This document shows positions 26,232 to 32,581 of a DNA stretch of 64,000 nt, one piece after another. The stretch's first letter is position 1. Each line of letters starts with the position of its first letter. Both the position numbers and the translations under genes were made by a program. The notes under the pieces were generated by a model that saw only the letters and a list, made by a program, of their open reading frames with translations, had not been told where the DNA came from and did no database searches. This DNA comes from Chloroflexota bacterium (GTDB lineage: Bacteria; Chloroflexota; Anaerolineae; Promineifilales; Promineifilaceae), in NCBI GenBank assembly GCA_014584575.1, contig JACTMP010000017.1, positions 62,001 to 126,000 on the forward strand. Reading direction: 5' to 3'.

Positions 26232-27035
26232 ATGACACTTATTCACCCCACCGAGCCACTATCTGCTAAGAAACACGGCAGAACGAACAAGCCAGACAAA
26301 TGGAAAATAATCATCATTTTTATCACGGCCGTGATCCTGCTGGCGGTTGTCGGCTTTGTGGCCTGGGCCGGCAACGCTGCCGACCCCATGCCGGAAGCCA
26401 TTGCCGCCCTCACCTCAGACGCACAGGTGACGGTGACGCAGGATCAATGGATCGCGTTTACGCCCAATAACACACCACCAACGACCGGCCTCATCATCTA
26501 CCCCGGTGGTCGGGTTGACCCGCGCGCCTATACACCCGCCGCCCATGCCATTGCCAGCCAGGGTTATCAGGTGGTGATTGTGCCTATGCCCCTGAACCTG
26601 GCCTTCTTTGACGCCAACGCTGCGGCTGACGTCATCGCCGCCTACCCTGGCATCGAGCAATGGGCGATTGCCGGCCATTCACTCGGCGGCGCCATGGCTG
26701 CCCAATTTGCCCACAACCAGCCTGATCTGGTTGATGGCCTGGCTCTGTGGGCCGCATATCCCGCCGAAAGTGCCGACTTATCCAACTCCGACCTGAATGT
26801 GGTCTCGGTGTATGGCACAGAAGATGGGCTGGCTTCCACAGCAGATGTTGAGAATGCACGAAATTTGCTGCCTGCTGATGTACAATGGTGGCCGATAGCC
26901 GGGGGCAACCATGCCCAGTTTGGCTGGTATGGCGCACAGCCCGGTGATAATCCGGCGACGATTGACCGTACAACGCAGCAAACACAGATGATAGAAGCTA
27001 CCCTGAATCTGCTTAATAATCTGAAATCAGAGTAA
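26232..27035 (+). CDS. Membrane-anchored alpha/beta hydrolase
   Basis: 267 residues. A signal anchor (about 24-46) places the catalytic domain outside the cytoplasm. It has the nucleophile elbow GHSLGG (AIAGHSLGGAMAAQFA), an acid in VYGTEDGLA and the catalytic His in GGNHAQFGWYG, the order seen in the dienelactone-hydrolase-like Abhydrolase_5 family. LIIYPGGRVDPRAYTPAAHA forms the oxyanion region. The substrate is unknown. It has its own good promoter and is followed after ~100 bases by folE2. Confidence 0.85.
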   Translation: MTLIHPTEPLSAKKHGRTNKPDKWKIIIIFITAVILLAVVGFVAWAGNAADPMPEAIAALTSDAQVTVTQDQWIAFTPNNTPPTTGLIIYPGGRVDPRAYTPAAHAIASQGYQVVIVPMPLNLAFFDANAAADVIAAYPGIEQWAIAGHSLGGAMAAQFAHNQPDLVDGLALWAAYPAESADLSNSDLNVVSVYGTEDGLASTADVENARNLLPADVQWWPIAGGNHAQFGWYGAQPGDNPATIDRTTQQTQMIEATLNLLNNLKSE

Positions 27036-27139
27036 GAAACAGACCATATATAGACTCTACTTACTACCCACCTGACTCAATTGCACTCGACGACAATTTT
27101 GCCGCTCAGGTTTATCTTGCAACTGCTAAGGAGACGAAA

Positions 27140-28225
27140 ATGAATAAGACAATAAAAAACAATGGGCACACGCCTGTACTGAGCAAACCCGAAGTGGCCG
27201 TACTCAACGGCAACGGCTTTCATAAAAACGGGAATGGGAACCTCAATGGCCTGATCATGGTGCCCGACATTGACGTCCTGGCGGCCGACCAGCGCCGGGT
27301 GAAAGATTTGCAAAAGGTGTACGATACCGAATTCAAACCAACGGCGGCCTATAAAGCCACCATGCCGGATATGCAAAACACCAGCGAGAACCGGGGCACG
27401 GCCGTGACCATCCAACACGTCGGCATCCACAACTTCAAAGTGCCCATGCGCGTCATGACCCGCGACGGCGGCTCACAGCAGGTTCACTGCTCCATCACCG
27501 GCACCGTCTCTCTGGATGCTTATAAGAAGGGCATCAACATGAGCCGCATCATCCGCACCTTCTACGAATACGATGAGAGCGAATTGACGCCGCAAACGCT
27601 GCAAAACGTGGTCGCCAGCTATCTGGAAAACCTGGAAAGCTCCTCCGCCCGCATCGCCATCGCCTTTGATTATCCCCTGCTGCAAGAAAGTTTACGCAGC
27701 GGCCTGGCCGGCTACCAATACTACCCGGTGGTGCTGGAAACGATTGTCACGCCTGATCATGGCCTGCGCCAGTTCATTCATCTGGACTTTGTCTACTCCT
27801 CCGCCTGCCCATGCAGCTACGAATTGAGTGTGCACGCCAGCCTGACGCGCGGCGTCGCTGCCGTCCCCCACAGCCAGCGTTCCGTCGCCAAAATCTCGGT
27901 GGAATACAACGACGGCTTCTGGATTGAAGACCTGGTGGACATTGCCCGCGAAACGCTGCAAACGGAAACGCAGGTGATGGTGAAGCGCGAAGATGAACAG
28001 GCGTTTGCCGAATTGAACGCCGCCAATCTGAAATTTGTGGAAGACGCGGTGCGCCTGTTGTATGAGGGGTTGGATGCCGACGGCCGTATCGCCGACTTCC
28101 GCATCTTCGCCGCCCATAAAGAATCGCTGCACTCCCACGACGCCATCAGCGTCCTGGTAAAAGGTGTGCCCGGCGGCTTCGACGCCTACCTGGAACCGTT
28201 CACCTACCGCTCCCTACCTACCTGA
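27140..28225 (+). CDS. folE2: GTP cyclohydrolase FolE2 (type IB)
   Basis: 361-residue enzyme that converts GTP to 7,8-dihydroneopterin triphosphate, the entry step to folate and to queuosine. NTSENRGTAVTIQHVGIHNFKVP and SSACPCSYEL (the Cys of the latter is the conserved metal-binding Cys of this family) identify FolE2 rather than classical FolE. Start is set by AAGGAG eight bases upstream. The N-terminal 80 residues are longer and Asn/Gly-rich compared with the usual ~270-residue family. It is likely the partner of the queF-queC-queD-queE operon 32 kb away. FolE2 is typically less zinc-dependent than FolE. Confidence 0.93.
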   Translation: MNKTIKNNGHTPVLSKPEVAVLNGNGFHKNGNGNLNGLIMVPDIDVLAADQRRVKDLQKVYDTEFKPTAAYKATMPDMQNTSENRGTAVTIQHVGIHNFKVPMRVMTRDGGSQQVHCSITGTVSLDAYKKGINMSRIIRTFYEYDESELTPQTLQNVVASYLENLESSSARIAIAFDYPLLQESLRSGLAGYQYYPVVLETIVTPDHGLRQFIHLDFVYSSACPCSYELSVHASLTRGVAAVPHSQRSVAKISVEYNDGFWIEDLVDIARETLQTETQVMVKREDEQAFAELNAANLKFVEDAVRLLYEGLDADGRIADFRIFAAHKESLHSHDAISVLVKGVPGGFDAYLEPFTYRSLPT

Positions 28226-28240
28226 TTGGTTTATCCACAG

Positions 28241-28285
28241 AATCCACAGATTACGCAGATTTTTTATCTATGTAATCTGTGGATT
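28241..28285. repeat. AATCCACAGATTAC hairpin between folE2 and the methylase
   Basis: AATCCACAGATTAC (28241-28254) pairs with GTAATCTGTGGATT (28272-28285). Related ACGCAGATT/CGCGGAT fragments occur at 45295-45345 and 63510-63545. Confidence 0.55.
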
Positions 28286-28300
28286 CTCTCCCTAACGGCC

Positions 28301-29218
28301 GTGCCATCAACCCACATTGAACCCAAACCATTCCTGAAGTGGGCCGGCGGCAAATCCCAGTTACTCGCCCAATTTACTCCCTACTTCCCAACCCAATTTA
28401 ACCGTTACTGCGAGCCATTTACGGGCAGCGCGGCTGTGTATTGGCGACTATACTCGCTACGCGAACAAGGGTTGGTGAATTTTTCGGTCCCCATGGCCGC
28501 AGGTGTGCGCCTGGCGGACAGCAATACCGAACTGGTCAACTGTTACCAGGTCGTCCGCGATGACGTGCCTGCCCTCATGGAAAAACTGACCAAACACCGC
28601 GAACAGCATCAACAAGATTACTACTACCAGATACGCGCGCAGCACGTGAGCGAACTTTCGCCAGTGGAGCGCGCCGCCCGCTTCATTTATCTTAACAAAA
28701 CCTGTTACAACGGCCTCTACCGTGTCAACCGCGCCGGGCAGTTTAATGTGCCTCTGGGCCGCTATAAAAACCCGGCCATTTTTGACGAAGCCGTCTTACA
28801 AAGCGCCAGCCGCGCTTTACAAGGCGTAGACATTGTCCAGGCTGATTTTCGGGAACTGCTGCACTGGGCGCAGGCAGGTGATTTTATCTATCTTGACCCA
28901 CCCTATGCGCCGCTCACTAAAACGGCCAATTTCACCAGTTACACGGCCGTGACCTTTGGCGAACGGGAACAGACAGAACTGGCGGCCGTTTTCCATGAAT
29001 TACACCGGCGGGGGTGCCTGCTTATGCTCAGTAATTCCTGGACAGAAACAACGCTGGCTTTGTACCGGGAATTCCATTGCCGGGAAGTCAAAGCCAGCCG
29101 CGCCATCAATTCCAAAGCCAGCAAACGCGGCCCGGTGAGCGAATTGCTGGTCACCAACTACCCCGTTACAATTGCCCATGCGCAAGCCAATGCCCAAGAC
29201 CCAAATGACCACCGTTGA
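28301..29218 (+). CDS. Dam-type (D12 class) DNA adenine methyltransferase
   Basis: About 305 residues. FLKWAGGK at the N-terminus is the SAM-binding motif I of D12-class N6-adenine methylases, and YLDPPYAPL is the catalytic DPPY motif IV; FNRYCEPFTGSAAVYWRL and RFIYLNKTCYNGLYRVN complete the target-recognition frame. The likely target is GATC, but that must be tested. No restriction enzyme is adjacent, so this is a solitary methylase that could mark replication or regulate genes. GTG 28301 is my choice of start; the open frame continues upstream to a TTG at 28226 through a hairpin repeat that is unlikely to be coding. Confidence 0.87.
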   Translation: MPSTHIEPKPFLKWAGGKSQLLAQFTPYFPTQFNRYCEPFTGSAAVYWRLYSLREQGLVNFSVPMAAGVRLADSNTELVNCYQVVRDDVPALMEKLTKHREQHQQDYYYQIRAQHVSELSPVERAARFIYLNKTCYNGLYRVNRAGQFNVPLGRYKNPAIFDEAVLQSASRALQGVDIVQADFRELLHWAQAGDFIYLDPPYAPLTKTANFTSYTAVTFGEREQTELAAVFHELHRRGCLLMLSNSWTETTLALYREFHCREVKASRAINSKASKRGPVSELLVTNYPVTIAHAQANAQDPNDHR

Positions 29219-29261
29219 TAATGCAGAAGCATTGACTTTGCTGGCGGATGATGCGCGCGGC

Positions 29262-29309
29262 TAATTGGGTAACTGGGCAATTACCCAATTACTCAATTAC
29301 CCAATTACC
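29262..29309. repeat. TAATTGGG hairpin
   Basis: CTAATTGGGTAACTGGGCAATTAC faces CAATTACTCAATTACCCAATTACC; directly upstream of the methyltransferase gene, so the long frame upstream of 29326 is an artefact. Confidence 0.65.
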
Positions 29310-29325
29310 TGTCTATCAAATTGTT

Positions 29326-30144
29326 ATGACTGCTTCTCCCGAAAACACCGTTCATCTTACGCCTGCCGATACCGGCGGGTTAGGCGAAATTGCAATTTAC
29401 CAACCGCCGGGCGCATTTGCCCTGACGCCTGCCAGCCGCATTGCCTTGCAGACGATTGGCGTCCACCGCCATCTGCTGGCGGGCGTGGGACTGGATTGGG
29501 GCTGCGGCGCGGGCGGTCTGGCGATCACGGCCGTGCAAATCCCCACCGTCAGCCACGTTATTGGCCTGGACATTGAGCCGGCCAACATCGCCGCCGCCCA
29601 GCACAACGCCGTTCTGAACGGCGTCGCCGACCGCCTGACCTTTTTCCTGGCCGATTCTTACACCCCGTTTGCCCCTGCCGACCAACAAATGCTGACCGCC
29701 TACGCCGGGCGTGTTGACTTCATCCTGGCCAACCCACCCACCAGCGAGGGGGATGATGGTTTTGGTTTTCGGCGTGTGGTGCTCGAGGGGGCGAGGGCTT
29801 TTCTGAAACCAGGCGGACTGGTGTTTTTAAGTGTGTCCTACCAGTACGGCCGTGCCCGCATCCACCGTCTGGCCCAGGAAATCCCCGGCTTCACCTATGG
29901 TGGCCTGCTCGCCAGCACCGACTGGGTACCCTTTGACATGCAGCGTCCCGACCTCTACCACTGCGTCGAACTCTACGCCGCCGAAGAACAGGCCGGCGGC
30001 CCGCTGTACGAATTCCGCCACCCCGCCGCCGCCGACCAGATTCTCAATGCCCAATCCGCCCTGGCCCACTTCCACCAAACCGGCCAAAGCCCATTCAGCC
30101 AATGGCAAACCCATTTGTTTCGTTTCGGTAACGCCAGAGGGTGA
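29326..30144 (+). CDS. Class I SAM-dependent methyltransferase (RsmC/RlmG-like small-domain type)
   Basis: 272 residues from ATG 29326. Motif I reads GLDWGCGAGGLAITA, motif II HVIGLDIEP and the catalytic motif IV ILANPPTSEGDDG, where NPP is typical of N-methyltransferases acting on exocyclic amines of rRNA, DNA or protein Gln. Post-I spacing is normal. The C-terminal domain (PDLYHCVELYAAEEQAGGPLY) is not recognised. Likely an RNA or protein methylase; the substrate is open. It is immediately upstream of a VapBC pair but not coupled to it. Confidence 0.78.
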   Translation: MTASPENTVHLTPADTGGLGEIAIYQPPGAFALTPASRIALQTIGVHRHLLAGVGLDWGCGAGGLAITAVQIPTVSHVIGLDIEPANIAAAQHNAVLNGVADRLTFFLADSYTPFAPADQQMLTAYAGRVDFILANPPTSEGDDGFGFRRVVLEGARAFLKPGGLVFLSVSYQYGRARIHRLAQEIPGFTYGGLLASTDWVPFDMQRPDLYHCVELYAAEEQAGGPLYEFRHPAAADQILNAQSALAHFHQTGQSPFSQWQTHLFRFGNARG

Positions 30145-30172
30145 AACTCATGGAACCACCTCCCAACTGTAA

Positions 30173-30201
30173 TTGACACACTTTAAGCCTGTCTCTATAC
30201 T
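30173..30201 (+). promoter_or_regulatory. Sigma-70 type promoter of vapBC
   Basis: TTGACA (30173-30178), a 17-base spacer and TATACT (30196-30201), 40 bases before the antitoxin start. Confidence 0.75.
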
Positions 30202-30241
30202 CAAACGAACAGGTAACAATCAACCTGATTGAAGGTGCAAA

Positions 30242-30511
30242 ATGACTGAGCAAGTCACAGTAAACATATCCATCCAGGTTTACCGGCGCGCCGAACGCTT
30301 AGCCGGGTTGCAGCAACGCCAGGTTGGCGAGGTTATTGAACAAGTATTGGACGCTGCGTTAAACACGGAACTCTCGGCCGAGGAGAAAGGCTGGCAAATG
30401 TTGATGGAATCCATCGAAACATACCAGGTAGACACAGGCATTTCGGATCTGGCCGACCAGCATGACCATTATCTTTATGGCAAACCAAAGCGTTTGAACA
30501 GTCATGGCTAA
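30242..30511 (+). CDS. VapB-like antitoxin
   Basis: 89 residues. The N-terminal MTEQVTVNISIQVYRRAERLA is a beta strand followed by a helix of the ribbon-helix-helix kind, and the C-terminal half is helical and acidic with a basic end. GAAGGTG precedes the ATG. Its last 8 bases overlap the start of the PIN-domain toxin, the classic antitoxin-toxin layout. Family assigned from context more than from sequence. Confidence 0.75.
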   Translation: MTEQVTVNISIQVYRRAERLAGLQQRQVGEVIEQVLDAALNTELSAEEKGWQMLMESIETYQVDTGISDLADQHDHYLYGKPKRLNSHG

Positions 30512-30911
30512 AGTATTTGTAGACACCTGGGCCTGGCTCGCTATTTTGAATCGTCAAGACAGCCGCCATAGTCAAGCAAAAGCTGTTATGCAGCGATTAC
30601 AACAAGACAGGAACAAACTGGTGACATCTGAATTTGTTCTGTTTGAGTTGGCTGATGCCCTTTCTTCACCGGCCATACGTCAACAGACAGTGGGATTTGT
30701 CCAAACTTTGCGAAAGAATCCGTTGGTGGAAATTGTGCCGCTTTCAGCTGATTTAGGGGAACAAGCCTGGCAGTTATATGCTGCTCGACCAGACAAGGAA
30801 TGGGGAGTAACAGACTGTACCAGTTTTGTCATCATGGGAGCACAAAATATCAAGCAAGCCTTCACAGCCGATCACCACTTCAGTCAGGCAGGTTTTCAAA
30901 TAATTCATTAA
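30504..30911 (+). CDS. vapC: PIN-domain toxin (VapC family)
   Basis: 135-residue ribonuclease toxin. The first catalytic Asp is in [12 protein letters not shown] (Asp7), followed by the [12 protein letters not shown] helix with conserved Glu, and [12 protein letters not shown], in which the Asp of T-D-C-T is the third metal ligand; a final [10 protein letters not shown] is the usual PIN C-terminal strand. VapC proteins cut tRNA or rRNA when the antitoxin is degraded. All acidic residues are present, so it looks functional. Confidence 0.9.
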   Translation: MAKVFVDTWAWLAILNRQDSRHSQAKAVMQRLQQDRNKLVTSEFVLFELADALSSPAIRQQTVGFVQTLRKNPLVEIVPLSADLGEQAWQLYAARPDKEWGVTDCTSFVIMGAQNIKQAFTADHHFSQAGFQIIH

Positions 30912-30936
30912 ACTCCCTCATGTAAGAAATTCACCC

Positions 30937-31191
30937 ATGGAATGTCGTATCGGTTGTGGGGCGTGTTGTATTGCCCCGTCTATCTCTTCCCCCATCCCCG
31001 GTATGCCGGATGGCAAACCGGCAGGGGTGCGCTGTGTGCAGTTGACGGCCGATAACCGCTGTGCCATCTTCGGCCACCCTGACCGGCCCGCCGTCTGCAA
31101 CCGGCTGCAAGCCAACCAGGAGATGTGTGGCGATACGGCTGCTTACGCCCTGGTTTATCTGGCAGCATTGGAAGTGGCGACACGGCCGTAG
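30937..31191 (+). CDS. YkgJ-type cysteine-cluster protein
   Basis: 84 residues with [10 protein letters not shown] at the start and CVQL, CAIF, CNRL and MCGD later: the C-x2-C-C ... C ... C pattern of the YkgJ/UPF0153 family, believed to bind an Fe-S cluster or zinc. [16 protein letters not shown] is the conserved end, with the usual R-P-x-x-C. No ribosome site is seen before ATG 30937. Role unknown. Confidence 0.8.
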   Translation: MECRIGCGACCIAPSISSPIPGMPDGKPAGVRCVQLTADNRCAIFGHPDRPAVCNRLQANQEMCGDTAAYALVYLAALEVATRP

Positions 31192-31198
31192 CAGGTAA

Positions 31199-31227
31199 TT
31201 GGAATCACGCCCCATTTCCCCTATAAT
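31199..31227 (+). promoter_or_regulatory. Promoter of the LacI-family gene
   Basis: TTGGAA (31199-31204), a 17-base spacer and a consensus TATAAT (31222-31227), 30 bases upstream of the ATG. Confidence 0.7.
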
Positions 31228-31257
31228 CGCTTTCCTAAAAAGTCAGGACTTTTCACT

Positions 31258-32289
31258 ATGGCTGCAACCCTCCGTGACGTGGCGCAAAGAGCGCATGTTT
31301 CCCCTTCCACCGTTTCCCGCGTACTGAACAATATCAGCACTAGCATTCCCATCAGCGAGGAGACACGGCAGCGCGTCTTGTTGGCCGCCCACGAAGTGGG
31401 TTATAAACCCAATGTGGCCGCCCGCCAGTTGGCCCGGCAGCAATCGTTTGACCTTATCTGTGTCATTGTGCCCCACGCCAGCCCATCGGTGCTGACGCAC
31501 CCGTTTTACATGTCAGTGGTGCAGGGCATTGCCCGCACCTGCCAGCAGCAAGGGTACGCCGTCACCCTCTACTTTGCCGACACCAACACGCCTGATCCGC
31601 AAATACTGGCACGGGATTACGGCCGTATCCAGGACATCCCCGCCAACGGCGTCATCCTCACCACCACTTACCTGGACGAACAATACGTGCCCCGCCTGCT
31701 GGCCGACAACATCCCCTTTGTCCACATCGGCCACCTCTCCGGCGACACACCACCCGCCACCCACTTTGTAGATGTGGACAACGTGTTAGGTGGGCGGCAG
31801 GCCACCGAACATCTGCTACAAAAAGGGCACCAGCGCATTGCCACCATCACCGGCAACCTGACCATGCCCGCCGGGCAAGACCGGCTGCACGGCTACCGAA
31901 CAGCGATGCAGACAGCCGGTTTTGCTGTACTGCCCGGCTGGATCGTACCTGGCACGTTTGACCCCGACAGTGGCTACGCCGGGATGCAGCAATTGTTGGC
32001 GCTGTCGCCGCGACCAACGGCCGTTTTCGCGGCCAGCGACGCCATGGCCATTGGCGCCATGCAGGCCATCCAGGAAGCAGGGCTGACCGTTCCCGACGAC
32101 ATCGCCCTGGTTGGTTTTGACGACCTGCCCCAGGCGGCGCACACCACCCCACCGCTGACCACCGTGCAGCAGCCCACCGCCCGGTTGGGTGAAGTGGCCG
32201 CCGAACTGTTACTGGCCCAGGTCACGGCCGTGCCCACCCCACCCCACATCATCCTGCAACCCCACCTCATCATCCGCGACTCCACCTGA
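31258..32289 (+). CDS. LacI family transcriptional regulator
   Basis: 343 residues, the family's standard length. The helix-turn-helix with hinge helix is [21 protein letters not shown], continuing [12 protein letters not shown]. The ligand-binding half (about 62-340) is a periplasmic-binding-protein fold with typical [35 protein letters not shown]. It most likely controls the GH9 glucanase gene that follows: a LacI-type operator overlaps that promoter (32497-32510). The ligand is presumably a sugar released from glucans. Confidence 0.92.
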   Translation: MAATLRDVAQRAHVSPSTVSRVLNNISTSIPISEETRQRVLLAAHEVGYKPNVAARQLARQQSFDLICVIVPHASPSVLTHPFYMSVVQGIARTCQQQGYAVTLYFADTNTPDPQILARDYGRIQDIPANGVILTTTYLDEQYVPRLLADNIPFVHIGHLSGDTPPATHFVDVDNVLGGRQATEHLLQKGHQRIATITGNLTMPAGQDRLHGYRTAMQTAGFAVLPGWIVPGTFDPDSGYAGMQQLLALSPRPTAVFAASDAMAIGAMQAIQEAGLTVPDDIALVGFDDLPQAAHTTPPLTTVQQPTARLGEVAAELLLAQVTAVPTPPHIILQPHLIIRDST

Positions 32290-32295
32290 TTTTGC

Positions 32296-32423
32296 AGCAA
32301 TTCTCAATTTAGCTGGTGGCGGCAGATAAATCTGCACCAACAAAAAGCAAAGCCGACCTTCGTCGGCTGAAATCAGTCGGCGAGGGCCGACTTCGCCTTT
32401 TGTTGCCGCCATTTTAATCGCCG
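32296..32423. repeat. ~128-bp interspersed element, copy 2
   Basis: Same start (AGCAATTCTCAATTT), GCAGATAAATCTGCACCAAC block and ATTTTAAT end as 14432-14560. The inner hairpin pair CCGACCTTCGTCGG is clearer here. Lies between the LacI gene and the GH9 promoter. Confidence 0.7.
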
Positions 32424-32465
32424 GGAATTGAGTATGTGATTGCCCTGCCTGATTTCACCATTTCC

Positions 32466-32494
32466 TTGACCAAACGTCACGATCCTTTTATCAT
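32466..32494 (+). promoter_or_regulatory. Promoter of the GH9 gene
   Basis: TTGACC (32466-32471), exactly 17 bases, TATCAT (32489-32494). The predicted transcription start falls inside the LacI-type operator. Confidence 0.7.
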
Positions 32495-32496
32495 AT

Positions 32497-32510
32497 TGCA
32501 ATCGCTTGCG
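32497..32510. promoter_or_regulatory. LacI-family operator upstream of GH9
   Basis: TGCAATCGCTTGCG fits the family consensus TGNAANCGNTTNCA at 13 of 14 positions, with the central CpG at 32503-32504. It overlaps the expected transcription start of the glucanase gene, so binding would block transcription. A further TTGCAATA half-site lies about 15 bases downstream. Confidence 0.7.
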
Positions 32511-32581
32511 GTATAGCGTTTGCAATATAGGCGGCGACCCGGCGTCGCGCCGACCGCCCCGCACAAGGAGAAAGGAAGCCC

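Noticed and set aside
28226-28300. N-terminal extension of the Dam-type methylase from TTG 28226
   Set aside because: The extension is the translation of a hairpin repeat and precedes the conserved start region of the family.
29248-29325. N-terminal extension of the methyltransferase at 29326
   Set aside because: Its residues (NWVTGQLPNYSITQL) are the translated TAATTGGG hairpin.
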